DNA of 64,000 bases, taken from Branchipolynoe longqiensis (lineage: Eukaryota; Annelida; Polychaeta; Phyllodocida; Polynoidae). Of the stretch, positions 12,901-20,639 are shown in pieces. The notes under the pieces were generated by a model. It searched no databases. It worked only from the letters and a program-made list of their open reading frames with translations, and was not told the origin of the DNA. The DNA lies in contig CM059194.1 in assembly GCA_030323885.1 (NCBI GenBank), positions 5,788,186 through 5,852,185 of the forward strand. The letters are read 5' to 3'. The position numbers and the translations under genes are program-made. The stretch's first letter is position 1; each line of letters opens with the position of its first letter.

Positions 12901-14365
12901 CTATAAGTCGTTTAAATGCTTACAATTAAAGTCATATAGGAAATGCACTTATAAGGTATATACATACACGGGGTAGGTTCAACAACCATACATCACATAA
13001 CTTCTACAGGATCCAGGTCACAGCAACCAATGTCATGGGGGAGGGGGTGATTAAAATGCCAAATATTGCGCCTAGAGCAGGATTTCGAACCCACACCTCT
13101 TGCCTTCCAAGTGTGTGCTAACCATTACACCACCTAGGCTCCCTGATGTCATCACCCTATCCACGTCCACCTGTCTATGTGGCTCTTGTCTGAGAGGTCA
13201 GTGCAGGCTGCTACAGTGTGATATCGCTTTAATAATTAGTTGTTAGGGCACTAATGCCGTCCCGTGAAGCTCTGCTTCTCACGTCTCCCATGGTTACCGG
13301 TTGCTGCTTCAGGTATGAGGGCTTTGCTCAGAGCGAAGAGGCTTCGCTGATCCAGCAGCTGCTGCAGGCGTATGATGAGCAGGACGACACAACAGCCTAT
13401 GAGTGCATCCACAACCCCGCCTTCAAGTACATGGAGAACGAGGTAAGTTATCGAATCATTCCTGATCACTCGTGCTTAAGTTTGGAAAACTGGTTGCAAA
13501 GTCATCTGTGGTGCCCCAATGACTCGCGGTTGAATGATTGATGTTGATGACTACAATGATGATGATTATGATGAAGTTTATTTCTGACCACTCGCGCATA
13601 AATTTAGAAAACTGGTTGAAAAGTCATCTGTGATGCCCAAATGACCCGCAAGGTTAAAGTTGCATAGTCCGATGGTTTAGAATTTTCTGTAATTTTTCTG
13701 AGATAAATATATTTGATCAATCACTAGTATCTACTTTACATTATTCCAAGTTATTTAAATTTTAAATGGTAAACTTTTGAGTGCAAACATGGAAAATTAG
13801 TTTTGGCAAGCTTGCCAAAACTCTCGTAGACTTCTGCAGTAACAGGTTCTGTCAAATTGACTCAATATTGCCTTGTACGCAGAAATAAATGCTTAGTAAG
13901 TGCATCAGTATCTAAGTAAGATATGTAAAATCAAATCTAGATAATTGGTTTGATTTTGAAAATTTGATATTTCATCGGACTATGCAGCTTTAAGTGAGTG
14001 ATGGTGGTGGTGATGATGCAGTTTAGTTACAGCGGTCGCTCACTGAAATGGTGGTTTTGATGGGAAGTAAGAGCTCATATGCGACTTGTTCAACTCTTGT
14101 AACTTTATTTTAAAAAGTCTGTCTTTTGATCTAAATGTTACCATCTAGAATAGTAACGTAGCGGACCAGCTTCGTGAACTGGAACCGTAGGTATTGGGTA
14201 CGTAATATACTATTATGTACCCCATCCTTATGGTTCCAGTTTACGAAGTTGGCGCGTGACTTGCGGGTGCCCGGTGGAAGAAGTGGAGCTGAAGGGTTTG
14301 GCGGGACTGACACACAAGGCGGCGGTGGCGATGAAGATGATGACTATGGAGAAAGCCTGCTCTAG
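3882..14365 (+). CDS. NAPG: gamma-SNAP (NSF attachment protein gamma), multi-exon gene
   Basis: Encodes gamma-SNAP, a cytosolic all-helical TPR-like protein that binds assembled SNARE bundles and recruits the ATPase NSF to take them apart after membrane fusion. Coding exons: 3882-3949, 7291-7375, 9091-9231, 10044-10110, 10602-10672, 11250-11408, 13313-13442 and 14240-14365; all junctions have AG/GT borders and compatible phases. They give about 282 residues, co-linear with the ~312-residue vertebrate protein. Diagnostic motifs are FKWKPD, LIEKAS, NGTPDTAA, VLVHLHR, QLL-AYDEQD, FKYMEN and an acidic tail DEDDDY ending in LL. Two pieces are missing: the first ~20 residues (probably an exon before the window) and about seven residues between exons 7291-7375 and 9091-9231, perhaps a microexon. 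No frameshift is seen, so the gene looks intact. Neighbour TOP1 is convergent. Confidence 0.93.
3964..4205. mobile_element. MITE with ~38-bp terminal inverted repeats
   Basis: The left end around 3970-4006 (gcgcaaaaccacgtaaacgc) is the reverse complement, with few mismatches, of 4160-4197 (gcgtttacatggttttgcg). About 240 bp overall, AT-rich inside, no coding capacity. It lies only 15 bases inside the NAPG intron after the 3882-3949 exon. Confidence 0.7.
4897..5307. mobile_element. MITE packed with GCGTATG repeats
   Basis: Ends are inverted: taaaggccctgtcacatta on the left against taatgtgacagccccttta on the right. The 411-bp body carries more than ten copies of gcgtatg or its complement catacgc, clustered toward the right half. 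Subterminal repeats of this sort are typical of non-autonomous hAT or CACTA-type elements, where they serve as transposase-binding sites; the superfamily is not certain. Confidence 0.75.
5640..5910 (+). mobile_element. Old degenerate copy of the TTAA MITE family
   Basis: Shares with the better copies (13654, 15952, 18687) the ordered blocks caaagtaatttttatt, ttctattaaattgact, aagtgtatcagtatctaa and tatgtcggattaaatctag. The terminal repeats are eroded. It directly abuts the piggyBac-like MITE at 5911. Confidence 0.6.
5911..6527 (-). mobile_element. piggyBac-like MITE split by a SINE
   Basis: Starts with TTAA followed by CCCTTT at 5911-5920 and matches, in opposite orientation, the complete copy at 36473-36736, including the gcgcctgaatgcgcc and aatgccaaagaggcc blocks. 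It is interrupted at about 6085-6430 by SINE B plus a short T-rich run and resumes through ggactccagggacttaac. The far end is eroded. Confidence 0.65.
6127..6424 (-). mobile_element. tRNA-derived SINE, family B
   Basis: On the minus strand the element begins with a tRNA-like promoter: box A-like TGGCTGAGTGGTTAGAGTG and box B-like GGTTCGATTCC. The body includes the blocks that read tcccacaccacatagacatg and agcccgagcctacac on the plus strand. Copies at 11566-11868 (minus) and 16390-16632 (plus) share the head and body. Confidence 0.85.
6614..6903. mobile_element. hAT-like MITE (CAGGGTCCGTAC ends)
   Basis: Inverted ends cagggtccgtac and gtacggaccct bound 290 bp rich in ccttgaa/cttgaa words and with an internal perfect-looking palindrome around 6762-6806 (tccgaaatcacc against ggtgatttcgga). 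It sits in (TA)n, so the expected 8-bp duplication cannot be read. CAGGG-type ends suggest hAT, as an inference. Confidence 0.7.
6903..6964. repeat. (TA)n microsatellite
   Basis: Uninterrupted ta dinucleotide run of about 60 bases directly after the hAT-like MITE. Confidence 0.95.
7291..7375 (+). CDS. NAPG: NAPG exon: AIAYKVGKHFDNA segment
   Basis: Acceptor ttttcag ends at 7290; donor gtatcc begins at 7376. Residues AIAYKVGKHFDNAI and LRLADIQKELG match the helical hairpin that follows FKWKPD in gamma-SNAP. It ends in phase 2 and joins in frame to 9091. The donor is a weak consensus, and about seven residues of the vertebrate protein fall at this junction. Confidence 0.85.
8220..8262 (+). mobile_element. 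SINE A 3' tail fragment
   Basis: The words gatgttgctaggacgtaaaac and (caa)n are the conserved 3' end of SINE family A (compare 12420-12460). Only about 40 bases are present. Confidence 0.6.
8390..8905 (-). mobile_element. Non-LTR retrotransposon fragment (RT C-terminus)
   Basis: The minus strand between 8503 and 8880 reads through the C-terminal region of a LINE ORF2: RKFHMCAADVKVNLF, CTPLYTAQIWW, then after one in-frame stop LRVAYN-like LNVAYNDIMRLLL, LPRYHSASQLF and VPAFQAVI. These motifs are typical of CR1/Jockey-clade LINE tails in invertebrates. The RT palm is absent. It lies in a NAPG intron. Confidence 0.75.
9091..9231 (+). CDS. NAPG: NAPG exon: LIEKAS / NGTPDTAA segment
   Basis: Acceptor cccgcag ends at 9090; donor gtaagg begins at 9232. 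Encodes SLEAAGMIHKDL, LIEKASILYLQ and NGTPDTAAQALGRAAR, the best conserved stretch against vertebrate gamma-SNAP. Ends in phase 2 and is completed by the a at 10044. Its last ~65 bases are the first unit of the 75-bp tandem array that follows. Confidence 0.93.
9168..9690 (+). repeat. 75-bp tandem array copying the exon end and its splice donor
   Basis: Seven consecutive units start near 9168, 9243, 9318, 9393, 9468, 9546 and 9620. Each repeats ttgtacct-cagaa-ggtaccccagac, gctctaggacgagc and, in most units, a donor-like ccaggtaaggaac. The first unit is the 3' end of the coding exon; the others are intronic copies. Each unit carries an in-frame taa just after the donor position, so the copies cannot extend the protein. 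Confidence 0.9.
9785..9940 (+). mobile_element. SINE A fragment (head and middle)
   Basis: Shows the SINE A middle blocks gtcaaaccaatt, tgtcactacctagcctcg and cattaataggatagggca downstream of a degenerate tRNA-like head with a box B-like gattcgaatacc. The 3' part is missing. Confidence 0.6.
10044..10110 (+). CDS. NAPG: NAPG exon: MIEQTNYERAVTIY segment
   Basis: Acceptor ctttacag ends at 10043; donor gtaagc begins at 10111. Encodes MIEQTNYERAVTIYMRASDICE, here matched to the KLIEN-xx-EKAVQLY repeat of gamma-SNAP. Begins by completing an arginine codon and ends in phase 0. Confidence 0.9.
10158..10505 (+). mobile_element. SINE A copy, diverged
   Basis: Contains in order gagccaaaccaatgact, tcactacttagactgg, gcattaataagatagg, taatgtgactgagtgggat, tctcccagtggcac, cataagtccgca and catcctgatatcacc, then atgttgctaagacataaaa, which is the family order from tRNA-like head to 3' tail. 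Lies in a NAPG intron. Confidence 0.75.
10602..10672 (+). CDS. NAPG: NAPG exon: AEMVGKAGRLLLRHR segment
   Basis: Acceptor tttcgattag ends at 10601; donor gtaagt begins at 10673. Encodes GEDRPRDCAEMVGKAGRLLL, aligned with the ELLGKASRLLVRGRR repeat. The next exon supplies the last base of a valine codon, which fixes the donor at 10673 rather than two bases upstream. Confidence 0.88.
10745..11000 (+). mobile_element. SINE A copy interrupted by a poly-G run
   Basis: A run of about 18 G precedes the SINE A blocks caagtcaaatcaatgactta, aaaattgacacttgtcgc, gtgtcaggataatgtg and ctctccatgagcacac. The head is missing or replaced by the G run, and the tail is eroded. Confidence 0.6.
11250..11408 (+). 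CDS. NAPG: NAPG exon: VLVHLHRGD segment
   Basis: Acceptor aattccag ends at 11249; donor gtgagt begins at 11409. Encodes LDKAAKALKQEIEFY, then LVMGLVLVHLHRGDSVAAD, matching the FDEAAL and QVLVHLHRNDYVAAE segments of gamma-SNAP. Ends in phase 2. Confidence 0.93.
11566..11868 (-). mobile_element. tRNA-derived SINE, family B
   Basis: About 90 percent similar by eye to the copy at 6127-6424, with the same box B-like gaatcgaacc and box A-like ctctaaccactc (plus-strand text). It lies in a NAPG intron. Confidence 0.85.
12131..12460 (+). mobile_element. SINE A, near full length
   Basis: Begins with a tRNA-like head (gcggtggccgaaccagtagag as degenerate box A, ttgattccggg as box B), then ccaatgacttacaaaattga, the gcgctcggcattaatagga block, gactgagtgggatattggg, and ends gatgttgataggacgtaaaac followed by (caa)n. 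This is the best plus-strand copy for defining the family. Confidence 0.85.
12490..12640 (+). mobile_element. Partial TTAA-family MITE
   Basis: Contains ggcatgcacaccaaaatg, ggttctattaaattga, aatgcatcagtatcaaag and atatgtcggatcaact, the inner blocks of the TTAA family, without clear ends. Confidence 0.5.
12670..12860 (-). mobile_element. tRNA-derived SINE, family C
   Basis: The minus strand starts with a tRNA-like promoter (GGTGTAATGGTTAGCAC as box A, then a box B-like GCGTTTGAATTCTGC) preceded by a conserved flank reading ccctgatgtcaccaccctatcc on the plus strand. A second copy lies at 13045-13215. Confidence 0.75.
13045..13215 (-). mobile_element. tRNA-derived SINE, family C (second copy)
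   Basis: Same blocks as 12670-12860: aaatattgcgcctagagcag, gtgtgctaaccattacacc, ccctgatgtcatcaccctatcc and ctgagaggtcagtgcag. The two copies are in the same orientation about 370 bases apart. Confidence 0.75.
13313..13442 (+). CDS. NAPG: NAPG exon: AYDEQD / FKYMEN segment
   Basis: Acceptor ctgcttcag ends at 13312; donor gtaagt begins at 13443. Encodes EEASLIQQLLQAYDEQDD, then NPAFKYMENE, aligned with LEQLLEGYDQQDQ and SPLFKYMDND of vertebrate gamma-SNAP. Ends in phase 0. Confidence 0.94.
13654..13993 (+). mobile_element. TTAA-flanked MITE, complete copy
   Basis: Bounded by TTAA on both sides (13654-13657 and 13990-13993), with inverted ends agttgcatagtccgatgg and catcggactatgcagct. No coding capacity. 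The TTAA duplication suggests a piggyBac- or Kolobok-type transposase in trans; the superfamily is inferred only. Confidence 0.85.
14156..14250. repeat. Hairpin spanning the acceptor of the last NAPG exon
   Basis: Left arm about 14168-14206 (cttcgtgaactggaacc at its start) and right arm about 14211-14249 (ggttccagtttacgaag at its end) are imperfect reverse complements with a loop of only a few bases. The right arm contains the AG acceptor at 14238-14239 and the first codons of the exon. The left arm also resembles the relic exon at 17843 in reverse. Confidence 0.8.
14240..14365 (+). CDS. NAPG: NAPG terminal coding exon with stop
   Basis: Acceptor ggttccag ends at 14239. Encodes FTKLARDLRVPGG, a Gly-rich stretch, then the acidic GDEDDDYGESLL and a tag stop at 14363-14365. 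Vertebrate gamma-SNAP has YAKLGLSLVVPGGG, then an acidic EEEDEY tail. A C-terminal leucine is functionally important in SNAPs for stimulating NSF, and it is kept here. Confidence 0.92.
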   Translation, partial: FTKLARDLRVPGGRSGAEGFGGTDTQGGGGDEDDDYGESLL

Positions 14366-14779
14366 ACAAGGACCGGAAAGTGAAGAAAACTTATGAAAGG
14401 AATTCTGGCTTGCGCCTTTATTTGGCTGGTTGGCAGTGCATGTGGGTATGTGCTAGTCTGTGAGAAAGAGAGATACAGATAAGTAGGGTGAGAGTGAAGA
14501 AGATGCAGCTAATAGGTTCAAATCTGTGCGCCTTTATTAAGTAGCAGACATTTGTCAGTGTCAAAAAAACATCTTAGCATTTGCCATGTGGTTGTAGTAA
14601 ATTTGCAATGCTCTTTCCTCAGAGAGAGTTGATAGTTTAATCTCCCCCTGGTGGTATAGTTTTGCGTCTGTCTGGACATGTTCTTGCCGGTGTGAGACCT
14701 CTATTTGCTCCCCGAGAGAGTGCCGCTGGTAACTTGCAAAAGCCAGCAGCACTTCAACACTTTTGCAGGCAGCTTTCAT

Positions 14780-14828
14780 GAAATAATGAAAGCAGTCTTT
14801 GTCGCATCGCGACCGACAGCATGATGGT
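14780..14828 (+). mobile_element. LINE 3' tail fragment
   Basis: The bases aatgaaagcagtctttgtcgc and gaccgacagcatgatggtgg are the extreme 3' end of the LINE seen at 2387 and 42384, in the opposite orientation. Only about 50 bases were retained. Confidence 0.7.
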
Positions 14829-15000
14829 GGTGGTTGATTTGTTGAATTGGCTCGAGATATTTACAATGAGACATTTAAGATACAGGTGGCACTCACATCT
14901 GAGACTATTCGTTAATTTCAGTGTTAGCGAGTTAAATCCTCCAGTATGACTATACACTGTATAGTTAGTGACAATATCATGAGTGCGTTATCTCACTTTG

Positions 15001-15067
15001 TTAAAGCGCCATAATCCGGTGGAAGCATCAAATTGTCGAAACCAAAGCATTTGCCTTCATTTGTTTC

Positions 15068-15128
<61 letters not shown>

Positions 15129-15422
15129 AAAACTCACATATTGGTCTACGTTTTCAACATATTTTATTCCAAAGAAGGAATATTAAGTCAAATTTAATAG
15201 AACCTGTCAGTGCGGCAAGTTATACAAACTTATGTCCAGCATTTTGGTGTGCATATCAAAATTTATTTAGCATATTTGTACTTCAAATATCTATGATGTT
15301 AACAGTTTAAGATATAATTCTCTTCAAACTAAAGTAACGTAGATCATGGAGACTGACCTAATATATTTATCGAGAAACAAAGTATGGCAGAAATTGAAAA
15401 TCATCGGATTATGCAACGTTAG
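15001..15422 (+). mobile_element. TTAA-family MITE with internal (TA)n, datable insertion
   Basis: Begins TTAAAGCGCCATAATCCGG and ends ATCATCGGATTATGCAACGTTAG. A (TA)n run (15075-15126) lies inside. The paralogous segment near 18390 reads straight through (acttt then agctatttgag), i.e. an unoccupied site. The insertion is therefore younger than the segmental duplication. Confidence 0.8.
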
Positions 15423-15951
15423 CCGTTTGAGTATGTGTAGCCAATCAAAGTTAGCGATGACAGACACTGAGTATACGCTGTAACTACCATTGTTCCAGAG
15501 GACTGTCTTGGTGTGGTGAGCCTGTAGTTTCATCCACCGGACTTGGGTCATTAGGTTCCATTGGCGCTAGTTTTATTTATACCTTATATGCTAATTGAAG
15601 TCAGGTGGTTAATTAATCCCACAACCTGTGCACTCATCAGCCAATCTATCCTATAGATACAAGATTCATCTCTACCTAGAGTAGATGTCTAAATCCGAGC
15701 AAAAACTGCTTTGGTGGGAAAAAACAGCTGGAGCTCCTGGTTTCAGTGTCCAGTGTTTATCTATATTGGAGCAGAGTTGGTGAAATGGCAGAGGAAGAAA
15801 CAACAACAAACAAGATGGCAGCCCCAGAATGCTCTCGATTCGATTTTTAAAGGTTATTAATCTGTTATTTAATCAATTCTTCATTGAAAAGTAATGGTTA
15901 AATATAAAGAGGTATGTGAAAAATATATATTGATTCTTAGATTAAAGTTGC

Positions 15952-16296
15952 ATAGTCCGATGGTTTTGAATTTCTGTATTTTTTCTGAGATAAATATATT
16001 AGATCGATCACTAGTATCTACTTTACATTAGTTCAAAGTTACTTTTATTTTAAATGGTAAACTTTTGAGATATTTTGAGTGCAAACATGGAATATTAGTT
16101 TCGGCAAGCTTGCCAAAACTCTGACACCATAGACTTCTGCAGTAACAGGTTCTGTTAAATTGACTCAGTATTGCCTTCTACTCAGAAAAAAATGCTTAAT
16201 AAGTGCATCGATATCTAAGTTAGATATGTCAAATCAAATCTAGATAATTGGTTTGGATTTGAAAATTTGATATTTCATCGGACTATGCAGCTTTAA
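15952..16296 (+). mobile_element. TTAA-flanked MITE, complete copy
   Basis: TTAA at 15952-15955 and 16293-16296 with the same inverted ends as 13654-13993. The body is close to that copy, including gtgcaaacatggaa and ttcggcaagcttgccaaaac. Confidence 0.85.
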
Positions 16297-16319
16297 GAAT
16301 TTATGTAGAGATTTCCTTT

Positions 16320-16350
16320 CTGCAGCCCCGTCTCAGTGACGGGGCTGCAG
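16320..16350. other. Perfect 13-bp stem with 5-base loop
   Basis: ctgcagccccgtc and gacggggctgcag are exact reverse complements separated by tcagt. There is no T-run after it, no conserved copy elsewhere in the window and no nearby coding exon, so its role is unknown. Confidence 0.8.
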
Positions 16351-16389
16351 AAGTAACTACCTGTTCTACTTGAGTATATCTACTCAACT

Positions 16390-16632
16390 GTGGCGTTCTC
16401 TGTGGCAGAGTGGTTAGAGTGTCTGACTTTTTTCTAGGTCAGACTCCTAATCTGAGGGTCGGTGGTTCAATTCCCTGTGCCCCCAGCTCTGCCAATTTGG
16501 ATTTCCACTGCTGTGTATAACTTACAGCGTAATCAAAGGCCGGTTGCTTTCATACCATGTCTATGTGGTGTGGGAGGTTAAAAATCCCTTGGGTCGGTAA
16601 AAGTGTAGGCTCGGGCTTTCTATCGACCAGCA
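16390..16632 (+). mobile_element. tRNA-derived SINE, family B (plus strand)
   Basis: Starts gttctctgtggcagagtgg with tggttagagtgtctgac (box A region), then ggtggttcaattccc (box B), and continues through ccatgtctatgtggtgtggg to gtgtaggctcgggctttct. Same family as 6127 and 11566 in opposite orientation. Confidence 0.85.
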
Positions 16633-17279
16633 GTGGAATGAGGAAGACCAGTCGTCTATGACTGAAATTTCCCCTGCTTAAACAACTAACGGACAAAAAA
16701 AAAGACAGAATTTACATGAATGCCACCGCAATAAACAAAGTTTAGAGGCCACATTGCTTTGAATAGTAGCCACCCTGAAATACGCTCTTCTGTTCGAGAG
16801 TAGTGCAAGAGAAGAGCTGGTTCCCTCAACCAAACTTCTCACCCTGCACCTTTCTCCACGCACCATTCCCACCACCATGGTGTCACAGAAAGCCAAATAT
16901 ACACATATTTGTGCCACGTCATCTATTGACAGGTTATACTGTTAGATTGGAACAATTTACTATTTGCATACTTTGCTTTTAGAGCATACTTTTAGAAATA
17001 AATATATATTAATGTGATTTATCAGTGAATGAGAAGAGAAAACACACCTCACTTCTATAGAAGACAACTCACTTGTATATTGACCTAATTTCAAGTGATC
17101 AGTGTGTGATTAAATTACCCTACTACTATTTAAGTAAATATAGTAAGTGTTTCAGTATTGGAAAAATGCCTCTTTCGGATGAAAACATGCAGATTGCTTT
17201 TTAAATAGTGACAAATTCTGTAACTTATTGTCCACTCTACAGACAATATCTACTTCCAACTGACACACTAACCAGTGCA

Positions 17280-17825
17280 ATTTGAGATTTAACTAATTAC
17301 TATCTGTACCAGATTAAACCAATTATTAAAATGTACCTGATTAAACCAATTACTACCATGTATTGGATTAAACCAATTATAATGTATTGGATTAAACCAA
17401 TTATTAGAATGTATTAAATTAAACCAATGAATCTAATGTATCAAATTAAACCAATTACTATAAGCTACACTATTACTATAATGCTATTGATACAGCATAC
17501 TATTGGTAACCAAACAATGATCCGATTGTAGAATGAACAAACTACAGACATTTGGGGCATGTGGGAGAATGCTTACAAACAGAGAAAGAATGCATGCAGT
17601 AGATAGCTACACAACAACTGAAAGTGTTAAAAAGACGGGGAGTCACAAGATTATTACTGTCTAGCAGCGAAAACAAGTCATTAGACTTAATCGTTATGGG
17701 CAGCATAAATACACCCATCACCAACAACAACAAAAATGTACCAAATTAAACCAATTACCATGTACCCGATTGAACCAATTACTATCATGTACTGAATTAC
17801 TATAATGTACCAAATTAAGCCAATG
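17280..17825. repeat. AT-rich tandem repeat of ATTAAACCAATTA units
   Basis: Imperfect units of roughly 22-28 bases built on gattaaaccaattac-atgta recur from 17300 to 17460 and again from 17738 to 17825. Unrelated sequence separates the two blocks at about 17465-17735. Confidence 0.7.
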
Positions 17826-17842
17826 ACTATAAATATCATTTA

Positions 17843-18560
17843 CCCGCACTACGGTTCCAGTTCATGAAGCTGGCCTCTGAATTGTGTGGAATCGATAGGC
17901 GCGGCATTTGATCTGGTAGGACCACAGGACAGTAAGCGACACCTACTACAGAGAAACGCTGCTCTCGACTGTCGCTGAGAATGCAAATGTTGGGAAGCAT
18001 ACTATTAAAAAAAAGGCTCGAGTTTGCGCCTTTATTTGCCTGGTTGATAGTGCATGCGAGTATGGCAGAATAGAAATGGAGTAGGAAGACTGGTGACAAT
18101 TTTAGTTCATATACTATCCAGTAATTATTTATCGGTGTTAAAATAAGGTCTGAACCCTGAACCATGTGTGCGTTTACCAAGTCCCACACTCTTTGCTGGG
18201 AGTTTATAGTCTGGTTCCCTCATGGTGCACTTGTTGAACTTCCTCCAGATATTGGCTGCCAACAGTTGCGATGCAAATAGCGCGCTCGTCTAACTTCTAA
18301 GACTATTCGTTGATTCATCTGTTAGTGAGTTAAATTCCCAAGTTTGACTATAGACTATAGTTATTGCCAATATCGTGAGTGTGTTATCTAACTTTAGCTA
18401 TTTGAGTTTGTGTAACTGATTAAAGTTAGCGATGGCAGACTCGGATTATACACTTTAACTACTATTCTGTCTTGGTGTGGTGAGTGCATAGTTTCTGCCA
18501 CCTGATTTGGGTCATTAGGTTCTATTTGGTAATTAATTGTATTGTATACCAACTTATATT
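17843..18560 (+). pseudogene. Decayed duplicate of the NAPG last exon and downstream DNA
   Basis: The sequence ggttccag at 17845-17852 followed by TTCATGAAGCTGGC matches the acceptor and first codons of the true exon (FTKLA against FMKLA), but the frame stops after about 16 codons. Downstream, several blocks match 14400-15560 in the same order: tgcgcctttatttg-ctggttg, gactattcgttgatt, gagttaaat-cc, ttagcgatg-cagac, gtcttggtgtggtgag and gggtcattaggttc. This is a segmental duplication of the gene end. Confidence 0.75.
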
Positions 18561-18686
18561 GTATACCAACTGAACATTGAAAGTCGATCAAGATTAGTAC
18601 ATCAGTGTTGAAACTGGTTCAATTCCATACATTCCATACAGTAGAGGTCGCAGGGGAGCATGTAGTACAGTACCAACTACCAGAAG

Positions 18687-19039
18687 TTAAAGCTGCATAG
18701 TCCGATGAAGAATGAAATTTTCAAACCAAAATAATTATCTAGATTTGACTCTACATATCTACCTTAGATACGGATGCACTTATTAAGCATTTGTTGCCAC
18801 ATAGAAGGGAATACTGAGTCAATTTAAAATAACCTGTTACTGCAGAAACCTATAGTGGAAGAGTTTTGGCATGCTTGCCAAAATTAATTTGGCATGTTTG
18901 CGCTTCAAATATCTCAAAAGCTAACCATTTAAAATAAATGCTACTTCAAACTAAAGTAAGGTAGATTATAACAATCAATTTAATACATTTATCTCAGAAA
19001 ATGACAGAAACTCAAAACCATCGGACCATGCAACATTAA
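18687..19039 (-). mobile_element. TTAA-flanked MITE, complete copy
   Basis: TTAA at 18687-18690 and 19036-19039, inverted ends agctgcatagtccgatg and catcggaccatgcaac. The body is inverted relative to the 13654 copy (gcatgcttgccaaaatt instead of ggcaagcttgccaaaac order). Confidence 0.8.
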
Positions 19040-19094
19040 GTATCCGGGGAGAGAACAAGTTCATGCACACTGGAAGTAACTTCAGTCTGTTCTG

Positions 19095-19260
19095 GAAAAA
19101 AGTACAGGTCGCAGGGGAGCATGTAGACGACGCTGGCAGCGTGCGTCAACTCATTTTGAAAGCACTAAGATAGTGTCGACATCTTGAAAATATGCGCAAG
19201 CCCCTGCATCCCACTCTTAGTTAGCAGTCTGGTGCCCTAACCACTAGACCACCGGGGTGA
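19095..19260 (-). mobile_element. tRNA-like SINE head, unclassified
   Basis: On the minus strand GGTCTAGTGGTTAGGGCACC resembles a tRNA box A region, and a weaker box B may follow. The flanking ggtcgcaggggagcatgtag is also present at 18646-18665, so the unit is dispersed. Boundaries are uncertain. Confidence 0.4.
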
Positions 19261-19964
19261 ACACACACTGATATTACCGCACCTGGTGTGAGCAAGACGT
19301 ATTGTCATAAGAGGGTCAGTGCATCATACCATAGTTGCGGTGTCGGGATTGGAGCAGCGATCTGGCGTATTGACACACCGGCAGGTGGGGGATGAGGGAT
19401 GTCGCTTCCAACCCCATCCTGCATCATAGGAATAGGAAGGCGCCCCATTTGGAAGAGGCTTTTTCACTGATAATTCCACGTTTCCTGCTGACCAAGCTAG
19501 ATAGAATTAGTCATCTAGAGTGGCTATAGTATATAGTGCATAATCAGTGGATAACTGGGCAGATAGTAGTAGGTACCGGCAGCGAAATTTTAAAATATGC
19601 ATAGGGTTCAATATTTGTATTCCTTCATGTAGACATTGAAATTACAAGCCCAAATCCACAAACAGTTAGGCTATATATATTATTGTTCTTGAGATAATAA
19701 TTTTTCAATATATGTATAAACTCTATTAATTTTGAATTAAAAGTGAAACTTTGACTAAGGATGTGAGGGGAGTTCTGCTAATCAATTTCCATTCTACATA
19801 TATAAAGGAATTTAAATAGTCAATTGCTAAATCAATTAGTAAAGCAGATTTTTAATAAGACAATGTCAAAAAGGGCAATTCATAACCAAAAAATCATTCT
19901 GATTTGGCCAGATAGACATTTTCAAAGCATGGTATTTTCTTGGAAAACTGCAACAAGACTGAAT

Positions 19965-20035
19965 AAATGCTAAATAGTTCACCTAATAAATGCTAAATAG
20001 TTCACCTGAATAAATGCTAAATAGTTCACCTATTC
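19965..20035. repeat. Three ~25-bp tandem copies of TAAATGCTAAATAGTTCACCT
   Basis: The word aaatgctaaatagttcacct occurs three times in succession with short spacers. The surrounding 19260-20130 stretch shows no gene. Confidence 0.85.
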
Positions 20036-20139
20036 TTAACAGTGTAACACCCTATCTTTTTTCAGAGCTCTATCTGCAGAGATTCATTATGGTGAATAAA
20101 GTTAGCGGTGGCCATATTGTATAAACGTTGTATATATAT

Positions 20140-20245
20140 GACATATACTATTACTAGTGCATATATCAAATGTATTTACTGTGTGGGCATCGTATGATGC
20201 CCTCACAACGCATACATTTTATATATGACTAGTATATACATCATA
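20140..20245. repeat. Long AT-rich hairpin
   Basis: Arms actagtgcatatatcaaatg and cattttatatatgactagt flank an inner palindrome gggcatcgtatgatgccc at about 20187-20204, so the segment folds into one long stem. It resembles the hairpin-type MITEs elsewhere in the window. No coding potential. Confidence 0.7.
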
Positions 20246-20299
20246 CATATGATATATACACACACATACACAATCACACCTTGTATATATTTTACTGAC

Positions 20300-20340
20300 C
20301 TACTATTAAGTACCTCTGCTGGTACCTAATAGTAGGTGGC
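20300..20340. repeat. Short palindrome around TACTATTAAGTACC
   Basis: cctactattaagtacc and ggtacctaatagtagg are inverted around ctctgct. It is probably the tip of another MITE. Confidence 0.65.
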
Positions 20341-20639
20341 TGGGGCGCCATCTGGAGGGTAGGAGGGGGGCAGAGCTGCTTGCATCCAGACCTCCAGAGC
20401 CCAGGACAAAGGGGTATATCATATTGAAGGTAGTATCATAGATATAACAAGACATAACTGGATATAGCAAGACAAATACCAGGCAGGATACTTGTATACA
20501 TAATAATATACGCATAAGTTCTTTATACATTACATTTACACGGTAGGTATATTCACATACCATAATTAATGTTATGGCCTGCACTAATGTCACCAGGTAA
20601 ATAGCTGCATAGTGGATAGGTTGCTTGCGTTAGGGTGCC

